Below are positions 9,524-20,484 of a stretch of 64,000 nucleotides of DNA, one piece after another; within the stretch, counting starts at the first letter, position 1, and every line of letters begins with the position of its first letter. Source of the DNA: Gracilariopsis chorda (taxonomy: Eukaryota; Rhodophyta; Florideophyceae; Gracilariales; Gracilariaceae); assembly GCA_003194525.1 (NCBI GenBank), contig NBIV01000073.1, positions 230,613-294,612 on the forward strand. The letters are read 5' to 3'. Below the pieces are notes generated by a model. That model did no database searches, had not been told where the DNA came from, and was given only the letters and a program-made list of their open reading frames with translations. The translations under genes and the position numbers were made by a program.

Positions 9524-12520
9524 ACCCGATAACTCGGATGAAAAACCGGAATCGGATGATCAACTGGACGCACTACTCGTCTTGGACGATGCTCAGAAAC
9601 CCCCAACGGGTAATTTCGTGCCAATACCCCCGGAGGAGATGGTCAGAGAACAACAAGGTGATCCCTTCTCTACTCAGATTCGCGCCCGACTTAATGGCGG
9701 TACGCAACTCCCTTTCGAGGTGAATGATGTTGGATACCTCGTCAGGACGGTTCAAACAACCCCACAGGTAGTGGTACCGCATACTCTACAATCTACAGTG
9801 TTGCACTTGTCGCACTATGCGAAACTTGGTGGAAACGCCGGTGGACGGAAACTTTACCTCACGTTGTAACGGAGTTACTATTGGCCAGCCATGGCTGTGG
9901 ACTGCTACGTGACTGTGCGGTCATGCACGGAGTGTGCCAAAAACAGGGTCAAACTCCGGAAGCACTCAACGAAGTTGAAGTTACTACCAGCACGGGCCCC
10001 TCTCGAGTTTGTCGCAATTGACCTCTTGGGACCGCTGCTCACCACAAAGCGTGGACATAAGTTTTTACTCGTTATCACGGATCGTTTCTCCAAGTTGGAT
10101 CGCACCGTACCTTTGCGGAAGATATCCGCTTTCGCGGTGGCGCAAGCCTTCGTCACCCATTGGGTATTTGTCTACGGACCACCTGTTAACATTCTATCCG
10201 ATAACGGAAAGCAATTCGCATCGCGAGTATTTGAGGACGTGTGTCGGATTCTCGATATCAAGAATCTGTTCACAACGACCTACCACCCGCACTGTAATGG
10301 GCACGTCGAGCGGTATAACCGAACGCTGTTAGCCTCTCTCCGTTCTTACGTTGCTGATCAGCCCAAAACATGGGACCTGTACACTGACGCCTTGACGTTT
10401 GGTTTGCGTATAACACACAGGTACACCGTACAACGGGTTTGACTCCATTTGAATTGGTACTTTTGCGTCATCCGCCCTCCCTAGCGTTGGAACCCCAGCC
10501 TACGGTGGCACACTTCCCTTCCGTGAAGGATTATCGCCAAAGATGGAAAGCGTGGCTTACGAAGTTAATCCCGGTCGCCCAGAGCTCCATGGCACGAGCA
10601 CAGGCCGCGTACAAGCGTGATTTTGACTCTCGTGTACGAGGTACAGCACCGCCAATTACAAAGGATGACTAAGTCTTCGTCCGTAAGGAGCACTGGAATC
10701 CTGATAAGGAGAAACAGCATAAGCTCTCACCCGTAGCGGACGGTGCCTACAAGGTCATATCAGTGGATAACGACACCTTAGTGGTGGAAATGAACGAAGC
10801 TCAGGAGCGGATTTCCCGCGATCGCGTTGTTATGGCACCGCCACCCTCCGTAGAGGTTGCTTACCAAGATGAGAACCAACACACCCCAGTGGAACAACCC
10901 ACATCTGTGGTTAACAGGCCTTCTGTGTTGTCGCACCCTTCAAGGGAACTCTCAGATATACCGTCCTTATCGGACGCAGGCCCGAATGGCCTTTCTTCTC
11001 TAACGCCACCGCGCGGTGTCTATCCCCGCAGTTTGGGCGCTTCTACCACTCCTCATGCCGCTCCATCTAAGTAGGGGGAGGAGAACCCTAACTCTCGTCG
11101 AGAGACTGAAACCGCTTCGTCGCGTCATGACAACCGTGGTGCACGGACCTCCAGACACATCGAAAAGGACAATAGTGGACCGAGAGTTCCGTCTACTGAC
11201 GTGCCATCTTCGCATTTGCGCGCTACAGCTACCGCTGAACCCTCTCGAGGAAGTTCTACCGCATCTGCCCCAGATCACACTCCCCGCCGGGATTCTAGTC
11301 GTCAAAATGCACCACACAGTGGGAAGTCTCTCACCAAAGTGAAATCGTCGCGGGAAACTAATAGCGTTCGCGACACTGAACCGGCTGTGCCGTCGAGCGT
11401 TGATCCGCATTCCGTGGGTGACGGTTCGTCAACAACAGCTACGCTGGATAATGCAGAGCACGCCCTCGCGGGATTCTCTGAGCCGACTACACTGGACTTG
11501 GTAACTCCTACTGCACGGCAGAACACACCGGCCAGGCCGGGCAAGCACACCGTACAGGACGGAAGGAAAACGACCAGCAAGCTGGATTCTGGTTTAGGAC
11601 CATGGCGCAGTCGCGAACTCAATCCGAGTGTCTCGTTTGATCCCGACAGTGTCGCCGAAGTCGCACCGGTCATTCCGGAAGGAAAGCACGTCAAAGACGG
11701 AAATACTTCGTCGCTGAAGCGAGACAACACACCGGCAGCGCCGTTGCAACCGCCCTCACGTGAGGAGGCTGAACGCAACACGGCGCGGACAACCCTCAAC
11801 CATCCGTTGCAAACGGCACGTGACCCCGACACCGTACGGACGGCAAAGGCACCAATTACCGCCCAAGGCGAGCCGACGCGTACTGTACGACGCACCGTGG
11901 TGCAACCGACTTCGTCGTCTGAAGCACCCCCGTCAAGACGGATATCTACACACAAACCTGTGGTTCGCGACCCAGATGCTCATCTTTCAGATGCGTTAGA
12001 AGCCCCTCAAAGGGTGTCGTCAATAGACGCTCCCTAAAGGAGTGAAGAAACCGCGAAGCGGGATACTTTAACTCACAGCAAGGGTCCCGATACGCACCAT
12101 CAAGTGGTCGACGCCACCGGCCGTGCCGAGGACCTCCAGGCCCGGGAAGCGGATGAACCTACCCGGAAACCGGTTAATGACCCTTCTAAGGGCATGGAAA
12201 GGCAGTACCAAGCCATGTCTCTTCCGGGGAAGACTGTCCAACACCCACCAGTGGTGGTAGATCCTGCCGTGCAGGACGCGATAATGCGAACACGGCGAGG
12301 CCGGGAAGTCTACAAACGGGAGTTTGTTGTTGACCACATTGTGGAACATTCTTACCATCCAGATGGTTACATCCAGTACCGCGTACGCTGGTACGGTTTC
12401 GGGCCCGAATATGATTCGGATCAGCCGATAGAGCACCTCCCACGTTCGAAAGTGGTTTCATATCATCGCAGAATGCGAACGGGAATCCCAGCATCGGTGA
12501 TAAACGCCCAAGTGGGATAA
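9524..12520 (+). pseudogene. Ty3 integrase-chromodomain (downstream copy), broken
   Basis: This is the counterpart of 71-3067 at offset 9453: HHCC zinc region, DDE core at about 10030-10320 (acidic residues in IDLLGPL, LSDNGKQF and HVERYNR), post-core module and chromodomain near 12319-12483. It shares TAA 9867-9869, the one-base frameshift near 10406 and TAA 10670-10672 with the upstream copy. It has two further private stops, TAG 11072-11074 and TAA 12035-12037, inside the Ser/Thr/Pro-rich linker. Nearby private changes include GQVER to GHVER in the third catalytic motif. Confidence 0.88.
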
Positions 12521-12535
12521 GAAGGCCACTGCGGT

Positions 12536-12608
12536 GGAAGGAAAGAAAGGAAGGAAAGGAAGGATCGAGGTGTGGTGTGGAAAGGAAGAAAGGAAAGGAA
12601 AGAAGAAG
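12536..12608 (+). repeat. Polypurine GGAAA-type tract (downstream copy)
   Basis: This is an exact copy of the GGAAA/GGAAG purine tract found after the upstream pol stop, in the same relative position. Confidence 0.7.
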
Positions 12609-12771
12609 GAACACAAGTCAACTTGGATTTTATTCGATACGATCGATGGAACACCGACTAGTCGAAGGACTACACTACGTAACAAGGTTGCACCCCCATG
12701 GTGAGAGACCACGCCCCCTTACGGGTTGGAACCGCCCCCACCTTGGTGGTTATTTTCCTGGAGTCGGGCGA

Positions 12772-13068
12772 TCAGAGCATCCTGTTTCCATCGGTATACA
12801 TCGCCAGAAGCGCATCATTGAACACCGCAGTCGGGTGGAACCACGGTGCCAGCCGGAGAGTCATCGCATGTTGCGAAGGCTGCAGCCCGACCAGCATGTC
12901 GTACGACGGCCACGCTGCCGTGGGATACCCTCCCGCGGGAGCCGCACTCGCATTTGCGCCTGTTTGTTGCGACGGAGTCGAGAGACCGCTTTGCGGTAGA
13001 GGCACAGAATGAAATCCGGAGAAGTACTGTAACGGTGTATTGTTGCCGTTGCCGTTGTTGTTGTTCAT
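12772..13068 (-). CDS. Antisense ORF between pol and 3' LTR, second copy (98 aa)
   Basis: This is the same antisense reading frame as in the upstream copy, again ATG-initiated with the Asn/Gly-rich start (MNNNNGNGNN). It is open over its full length although the sense-strand genes of this copy have accumulated extra stops. No family is recognised. Confidence 0.25.
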   Translation of the reverse strand: MNNNNGNGNNTPLQYFSGFHSVPLPQSGLSTPSQQTGANASAAPAGGYPTAAWPSYDMLVGLQPSQHAMTLRLAPWFHPTAVFNDALLAMYTDGNRML

Positions 13069-13277
13069 CGTAGATGAAGAAAGCCGAGGAATCGGAGAAG
13101 AAGGCCGCGAAAGCGTGTGTGTTGTTGGAAGAACCTCGGAAGAGTTGGTCGCAGATTCGCTGTTCGCAGCTAGGTGCTCGTTACCCAGAGTGGGATGGAG
13201 AACCGGCGAGCCGGACTTACATTTAAGGACCTTGCCCTGTGCTTAGGTTGCCATCGTGGATGTCGTATTCGCACCTC

Positions 13278-13287
13278 AGGAGGGGGA
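13278..13287 (+). other. Polypurine tract next to 3' LTR
   Basis: AGGAGGGGGA, 2 bp before the TG start of the 3' LTR, is identical to the tract at the shared LTR. Confidence 0.7.
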
Positions 13288-13289
13288 TA

Positions 13290-14190
13290 TGAAGTGCAAT
13301 CCTCAAGGAGGAAGACTCAGCGATGCCCTGTGGACTTGGTGTTTTTGCCGCTTTCGCGTGTTTATGATTATTACCGTCATGAGCGGGTGTCTCAGCCATC
13401 AGCGGATCCACACTGTGCACCAGGTGCACACCTGTGCATGCGCCGTGTGCCGCCCAAGGCGTGAGTGGACAACGTGTGACACGGATCGTCAGGAGGAGGT
13501 TGGCACCACAGTGTGGACATTTTCTTAATTTATATTTATTATTTATAATTTATCTACCCTACAGTAGGGGGATTACTAAACTATATAATGGCTCGGCGAC
13601 CCCGCCCTGACACTGATTAAACTTCCCCAACCAGGGGTTCTTGGCTCTAAGTCTTTTCCGCTTTCGCGAGTCTTCTACACTCCTCGGAGGTAAAGCCGCG
13701 TTACTAACGGTAGACCTATCCACCCTGCGTCTCCAGGAGTATCACCGCCTTGACGTTTGTCACTTAATTCACCACCGCCGTGTTCTCACCCCTGTATAGG
13801 GTTACTTTGTACCTTTTTCCGTGGCCCCATTGGCCCACACCCCCGTCGCCCCCAATCGGGCATCCCCCGTATTTCCCTTACCCCACTCTCGTGGTTTGTA
13901 CCCCTTTGTGTGGTTGCTCGTCACCGCTGACGCGTGTCTCTCGTGCCGGTATCCTGTGACGTCTTCCCCCACTTACGTGGACTCGTACTCCTTGGAAGGG
14001 CTGTTTTCCCATTCGTGGTGATCCTAATCCTACCGTTTCAACTCTCCCCGCTTGGAGTGAGGGTGAGCCTCGGCTTTGCAACCCGAATTGGTCGTGCTCA
14101 TCCGGAGAGGCTCCGTTCGCTGTGTTACCCTCCAGAGGGGAAGATCCGAACGTCTTCGTGTGTTGTCCCGCTTGCGGGTATTGCACTACA
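13290..14190 (+). repeat. 3' LTR of the complete element (901 bp)
   Basis: This LTR has TGAAGTGC...GCACTACA ends and the same length as the shared LTR. Sequence after the final CA (GTGGTCAATG) departs from that after the shared LTR, which confirms the boundary. It is about 3% divergent overall from the shared LTR, concentrated in the 3' two-thirds. Confidence 0.9.
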
Positions 14191-14523
14191 GTGGTCAATG
14201 CTACAGCTAGTGGATGTGTCCGAGAGACTTTGACATAATTTGAAGTGCTTTGTCTTGCACGTTTTGGGCTATGGAAGTTCAGGGTGCCACAGCTGGTTCT
14301 GAGGATGTTGAAGGTGGGTCACAGTCTTTCTGAGACGCTTCCTGGGATGAATGTGGGCTTGTCCTCGCTCGCTTTCTCGTGCGCTCCAAGGAGCTTTTCT
14401 TTCTCCGTTGTACCTTGTGGCGTCCATTGTTTGGCGGACGAATCCCTGATGAACTGAAATATTTTGTAGAAGAAGATGGATGCAGTAAAGTGACATTGTT
14501 CTCTGTTTCTTCCGCGTGTTCTG
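14191..14523. other. No gene seen
   Basis: This is flanking DNA between the 3' LTR and the end of the MULE transposase ORF. I see no convincing coding sequence or terminal inverted repeat here. Confidence 0.5.
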
Positions 14524-17136
14524 TTAATGAAGCCAGCCTTGTTTTAAAGGTACGTCTAGCTTCGAAGTGTGTCGCTTTTCTATTCTGAATGTCTGCGATG
14601 GCATCCCTTGAAGACGTAGAACTCCACCCACCGCAACAAGTCCAATTTCAGTAGCTTGTCGATGTAAAATATCGTAGAGGTTTTTTCCTTCCATGTACGT
14701 ATTGTACCCATCTACTTTCGAGTCTTCTCTACTGGGTCTAAGTATATCTGAGTCAATGGGGATAAACTCTTTCTCCGTCGACTCATCAAAACGGCGTAGT
14801 CGGTAATCCATCTCCTCGTTGTTGAAGTATCCGGTCTCTGACCTGAGTTTCGCCATGTATGGGACTGTCATAGCAGAAGTATCTTTTCTCCAGTATGTAG
14901 GGAAAAGCGCTTCAAGAGGTATGAAGAATCCTAGTATGTTTCGTAGTTCAGGGAACCGCAGACGTTCTTCCTGATAAACCACGGCACATCGAACCATGTG
15001 ACGACAAGCAAAGCCAACGGACCACGGCTGCCCCCAGGAACAGACACCAATAAACTCTGCCTTAACGTCATCCCCCGACCCCGTATACCTTTTTGAGAAT
15101 TGTACAACAGTCTCCTGTGATGAGCGTTCTTCATCTACCGACGCATTCCGGCTCTGACTCAGATGGCTTCCCCATTTCAACTTAAAGCGAGCTACAGGTC
15201 CAATTGCTGGGGTTGAAATACTTTCCAGGTTTCTGATTGCTTCCGGCCACGCTTCCTGTGAATAATCCACAACCTCTGTGCTGGAAAGAATGTAGTTCTT
15301 CGAGTGCTTAAAACTCAAATCTACGAAGTGCGCCAAGGCGTAGTTCGTGTACTCAGCCACCAGGCTGTCTACAAATTCTACAGGTAGAAAGTGCTCAAGC
15401 TCTCTTGTCTTCCGATATCTCCCACTTTGAGAAGATAAGGTTCGTACAAGCTCCAAGTTCCGGGTATCAGCCCGTTCTTGGGATATACGCCGATCCTCCA
15501 AAGGAACCTTGCACAAGGGAATCTTCTTCGATATAATGATCTTCTTGTATGCAGAGTTAGAAGATTCGGTGTAGCCAGTTCCTTGGAACATGTGACGGGT
15601 AGGTATAGCCGCATTTCGGAAGCAAGACACCAGCATATGCGGCTTCTAGTGGAACAAGTACTCATACCACACAGGGAGACGATCGTCAAAAGCATCAAAG
15701 TACTTGCATTGTAGCATTCTTCTCCTTTCGAAAAACGTTTCCGACGTATATGACTTTCTGAGGTTGAACAGGTCTTTCTTCATATCGTGCATCCACTCCA
15801 TCTTACCAATCTTTCTACACCAATTGGCCACATTCTTCTTCTGATTGTAGTTCAGATGCCATTCTTCGAGGCTTATATAGGACGAATTGAACACCTTCTC
15901 AGCTGCATTTATACACGCAGTGTTCTGGTCCATCACTACCATCGCCGGTGAGACGGCGACTATAGACTTGAAATAAGACAGAAATCGTACGAAGTCCTCT
16001 TCTGTTTCGGAGCACATGTACCCCATGAAAAATGTCAACACATGACCATCATTGGCTCTTCCATTAATGGTGACCAGAGAGAAACCGTATCTATTGGCTA
16101 TGGCTTTACAATCAATAGATACCCCCGGAACAATGCCGAACATCTGGTAGTCTTCCATCCACTCTCGAAACGACCAACAAGCGTACTTCATCCTACCCAA
16201 TTCATCCGCAGCGAAGAATCTCTTATTCCCTGCATCCTCCTGGCCCAATGAAAAGAGCAGGTCACACAACCTTACACATTCCAAATCACGGGGATTGCTT
16301 GTGGTGGAAGCATACCTCAACTTCTTCCTCGCCGATACCGGATTTATCTTTCGATTGTACTTGTCTTCCAGGTATCGTATCGTATCTCTAAAGCTCATAT
16401 GCAAATCGTTCGTCATATGTATCCCTTCAGAACGCATTTGCGGCTTGAGATTTCTAATACCAAAGCTCCCAGAGGTACCATGTCCATATTTACAACCATT
16501 TAAATTAGCCACGTACATTCCACCATCTTCCTCCTGCCCAGAACCCTCCGTCTTAATCGTTATCGAGAAGAGGCATCGCTTCATCTTGTTATTGTATTGA
16601 TCGCACTTCAAGATTCCCTTCTTCAGCACCCTTCTATTCCCACGATCAGCACCACGACTCTTCGGAGACTTTGCCTTATCCGGAGATCGCTTTCGTTCTC
16701 CAAAGTATATAGAAGTCCTTACGAATAAGCTGTACCCGAAGCAGTCCGCGATAAATTGAACTTCCTTCAGAACCGTGACACCAGGAGCATGGAGAGGAAG
16801 GGTTTCCAGATAGGCTAAGACAGCTGATTTAAAACACTCCTCAATTCTCTCATTCGGTATCGTGTTATGTACGGATTCCGTGCCCAGTTCTTCATCACCA
16901 TCTTCTGTCCAGTACTTTTCGTCCTTCTATCCAAGGCTATCCTTCTCCTTTGATTCTGATTCTTCTTCATTCAGGATGCCACCATCAGAGTCTTCGAATA
17001 AGCATGAAGGAACCTCCTCTTCGTCATCTAAGAATCGATCAATGAGCAGCGCCTCCTCTTCTTCAACGGATTGCTCATCGGAAACCTGCTGCGCATATGT
17101 AACGTTTGCGTTGAGAGTTTCACTCTCCTCACTCAT
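14524..17136 (-). pseudogene. Mutator-like (MULE) transposase with SWIM-type zinc motif
   Basis: This is a transposase of the MULE superfamily, cutting and pasting DNA elements. One frame runs from ATG 17136 (MSEESETLNA) to TAA at 14524, about 870 codons, interrupted by two in-frame TAG codons (16927-16929 and 15646-15648). The order is an acidic N-terminus; a Cys/His-bearing N-terminal region; a MULE catalytic core with Asp in PGVSIDCKAIANRYGF (near 16113) and Asp in VVMDQNTACINAAEKVF (near 15930), followed by EEWHLNYN; and a C-terminal Cys/His cluster (GFACRHMVRCAVV, near 15000) like a SWIM zinc finger. Only two nonsense codons and no frameshift suggest recent inactivation. The neighbouring Ulp1-type ORF on the same strand probably belongs to the same element. 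Confidence 0.8.
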
Positions 17137-17434
17137 TTTGAGCCTAACTCGGCACCCACAGCCCTGCGGGGTGCCTGCTCGCATTTCGCGTCCACTGTTT
17201 GTGTTGAGGAGTTCGGAGAAGCAGCAGGGGGTCAGCTTCAAAAGAGCTAATGCCAAAATCGCCTCTTACGCCACTCTCGACGTTAAACGCGTTATCCAGA
17301 AGTCCATCCGAGCATTTTACATCGTTTACGCCACCTTTCAAGATGCCTTCCCCTGAGATAGGTCCTTGCTGTGGCCTCTTCGGTAGATTAGAAACCGGCC
17401 TACCTCCTTTCTGTGAAAACGAGGAGTGTTGCTT

Positions 17435-18271
17435 TCAAAGCTCCGGTTTGGGTTCGTGCATTCTTCTTTGCGAAGCACGGCAATCAAAAACACCTCCCCT
17501 CTCAGGATATTTCGTGCTATGCAACACGCAATAGAAGGGATAAAAGTCCTCAGCCCCACTGGAGTCGCCATACGCCATTTCGTCTTCGCTTCCTGTTTCT
17601 GCATCGCTTTGAGATAAAGGACCATGTGAATGCTCTGAGAGGTAGCATGATGGGCTCCTGTAGAACTCGGCGCCCTGGAAGGGGGGTATGGTTCGAAATA
17701 TGCATGACAGACGTACATATTCTCCATTTTTCCATATGTGCTCTTCCCATTCTTGTAGACGGGAGGCTAAAGAGGAGCGAATGCCCTCAAACTTCCTTCT
17801 TACAACATCATCGGGGCATGGAAGTTGTTGGGGGGTGTGCGTGTGTATCAGGCCCTGTTCAATTACCCAACATCTCGCCATGGGATAGAACTTTGCCCGA
17901 ATGTTGGAGCGGCACTGCGACTTGTGCCGCAGACACCGCAATTTTCTGGTGAGCAGCACAGACGACCTCGACTACCTCGTCTGCAACACTGAGAAGTATT
18001 GTACACCATAGAGGTAGCCAAAGTTCTTAGCGATGTAGGCAACCAGTGCAGGGAGGTCAAAGACCTCCTTTAAACCTTTCAGAGCTGAGACAAGCATCTC
18101 GTTTGATATCGCAAGTTCTGTCTTACATTCACCACCGTCCTGAAGTTTCACATCAACCCCTAAACGCCTTCCATTGTTTTCAAATGTCTCTTGGACGTCT
18201 GCCTGAACCTCAGTGCATGACCCGGTCTTCGTAGTGCGTCCTTCACACATATTCATTGATGGTAGCTCCAT
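17435..18271 (-). pseudogene. Unknown ORF between MULE transposase and Ulp1-like ORF
   Basis: One reading frame from ATG 18271 (MELPSMNMCEGR) to TGA at 17435 is interrupted by a single TAG at 17972-17974. I do not recognise a family. The first part (99 aa) has a helix-prone stretch (LVSALKGLKEVFDLPAL). The second part is mixed, with an acidic Ser/Glu/Asp segment. Its position between two minus-strand transposon-type ORFs and its defect (internal TAG) suggest it belongs to the same mobile element. It could instead be the C-terminal continuation of the Ulp1-like protein after a frameshift near 18300. Confidence 0.35.
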
Positions 18272-18321
18272 GTGCGGCTTCTCCTGTATCTGAGCATCAG
18301 AACAGGGTGCCAGCTCTTCAT

Positions 18322-20152
18322 TCAGCTCTTGAGCTTGACCACCATTCTCAGAATCCTGCTTCTTCTCTTCAATCTGTTTTCAGTTTGTGCCTTCAGCTCG
18401 GAAGGCGCCGCGGTATCCTTCGCTCCTTCTTCAGCTTCAACTTCTACCTGTGCTTGTGTCCGACTGATCGTCTTTGCTGGTGAATTTCCGTCAATGTTCA
18501 TGTCTACTTCACTACCTTCTCCATTCTGAATCCTTTTCTGCTCCTCTTCTTCACCTGATACTCCACTTACTTCAGAACTTCTTCCAGTTTTCTCATCTAG
18601 CGCTTTGTGCACCACCTCGGAGCGCTGTGATACACATATCTCAATCAATGTGTTCACAATGTCCGCTACAACCGGAGCAGAATCAGAAAACTGCACTCGT
18701 CGCATCATGCGAATCTTCAGGGGTAGACAAATCCCACTGCTCTGAACAGAACTTTGGTTCAGCTCATGAACACGTTTTGTTCGCTGGCTTTTCCGTATAG
18801 CACGCGTCTCAGAGTCGCGAGTACCCAACGGCATTGGCTGAAGATTCGTCTCTCTACAGGGGTCGTTGAAAACATCCACGGCCTTTCCTTCTCCTGCTTC
18901 CCGTTCTCCCAGAACTGTATTCAAATCCGTTCCCTCTTCCTTTCCAGCTTCTTCCTTTCCAGTCTGCTTCCCAATGCTCTGCTCGACGCTTCGTTTCCTA
19001 CGCTGCCGTTGTCTACCTTCCTTCCTCATGCGAAGGAGTTCTAAACGATGCTCTGACCGGAGCCGTACGACCATTGCTTCAGTAACAACGTCGGTTTGAA
19101 AGAACTCCTTTGCCATGAGTATGTGTAGAATCCGGATTCTAATGGACATCCATCGAATCCTCTCCGTCATCGCTCGGCTGTACCCAGAGGCGTAGGTTCG
19201 CTTCGGGATAAAGCCGTGGTCCGCACTGAATATGGTGAAAAGGGAAACAACATAGCAACCACAGCTGTGCGAGTCTTTTTGTCGCTTAAAACCTTTTACC
19301 TGTAGCATGTCGTTCCGCTCCGATATCACCGCACGTAGCGCTTTGTCTCCTGTGAGGCAAAAGGGAAACAAGAAAGAGAACAGTTTCAGAATCCTTCGAT
19401 CAACAGACATTCCAAGACTGTCTCCAAACCAAACCGTCCATCGTTGCGTTCCTCGCACCGCATTGACAATTTTCTTCCCTACCAAAACACCCCAATGGCT
19501 GTTAGACATGTTCAACGGGACTACAACGGTGTTTATATCTGTATCACCATTACCTTTAAAGTTAAACCACTTCTTGAACACTTCCAAATCCTTTTCCGGT
19601 ATGTTTTCCTTCTTTACCTTCAATGAATTCGATAGTCCTTGTCAGCACCACTCCAATAGAACATGAGGCAAAAGCCACACCAACAGAAGGTACCATATTC
19701 AACACAGCTGTTGAGATCAAAGCGCTACACATTTCCGAGTCAGGTTTTGAACTGTGTACCAAAGAAACCGGTAATGTTTCTTTGAATTCTGCGATCAGGA
19801 GTCTAGCTACATGGTTTTTCACAACCGCAAAAAGGACTTTGGAACTCGCAGTGCTATCGCTGATGCGCATTTGCGTACGATTTTTAAGATTATTCCAGAA
19901 AGACGTAAAGGCTTCATATAGTGCATGTTCTGGGAGAATATCTACGTAATCAGACGCTTTTTGGCTCCATTGCTCAAAGCAATAGAACAGTACACGAGAG
20001 CGGTCAGGGAAGGAGATTGGGACGTAGAGAGAGTCAGCAGTCTTTGAAAGGGTCGTCGAAGATGTGAAGGAGGACGTCGTACCTGACGTATATGTCATTC
20101 CCACACATTTTGACGACGCCGCGCGGTAACCTCGACTGCATCTACATCTCAT
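18322..20152 (-). pseudogene. Ulp1-like (C48) cysteine protease ORF, frameshifted
   Basis: This resembles SUMO-protease (Ulp1/C48) domains carried by some transposons. The ATG at 20152 opens a 196-codon frame. The protease itself is in a second frame that opens at about 19641 and ends at TGA 18322, so a frameshift lies near 19600-19640. Catalytic residues are all visible: His in SNSHWGVLVG (19495-19497), Asp in WFGDSLG (near 19421), Gln in KRQKDSHS and Cys in SHSCGCYVVS (19261-19263). After the protease comes a Lys/Arg/Glu-rich, then Ser/Glu-rich tail of about 250 residues. Association of Ulp1 domains with MULE transposases is known from plant Kaonashi elements. The second frame has no early ATG, so it is unlikely to be an independent gene. 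Confidence 0.7.
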
Positions 20153-20484
20153 TTACGTTGTGCTGACTTGGCGGCCGGAGAGAGCAGGGATAGAGGGAAT
20201 GCTCTGACTCTGCGGATCTACTGGTTGAAATCCAAAATAGGGGCGTATTACTGGCTACAGTAAGATCTGAAGTGGCACGGGCACTTGTGCAGCTCGCCGT
20301 GGCACGTGCCCGCTGACTCTCTCTTTTTATTGGTGCAAATGCGCGCTGACTCGCCTACACTATCTACGTCGTGTAGTTTAGCCCTTTTCCCTATCTCAAG
20401 TTACAGTACCTTTGTACCCTTCAGTACACCTTTTTATTCGTCGTTATCCTAGCTAAGAATCGCCCAGGCGCTCTGCGAGCAGCC
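20153..20484. other. Intergenic spacer between MULE region and NLR gene
   Basis: No gene is seen. A short inverted repeat (CGGGCAC at 20278-20284 with GTGCCCG at 20306-20312) could form a small hairpin. I did not find a convincing MULE terminal inverted repeat. Confidence 0.4.

Larger units (their letters stand above)
3837..14190 (+). mobile_element. Complete Ty3/gypsy chromovirus-type LTR retrotransposon (degenerate)
   Basis: This 10,354-bp element has the layout LTR, PBS, gag (zinc knuckle), protease, RT, RNase H, integrase, chromodomain, antisense ORF, PPT, LTR. The RT, RNase H, integrase order and the C-terminal chromodomain place it in Metaviridae/Ty3, in chromovirus-type elements. Every domain is recognisable, but the frame is interrupted by many stops and at least two frameshifts, and the RT catalytic box reads YLYD instead of Y-x-DD. 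It is therefore non-autonomous. No target-site duplication can be checked because the 5' neighbour is another copy of the element. Confidence 0.92.
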
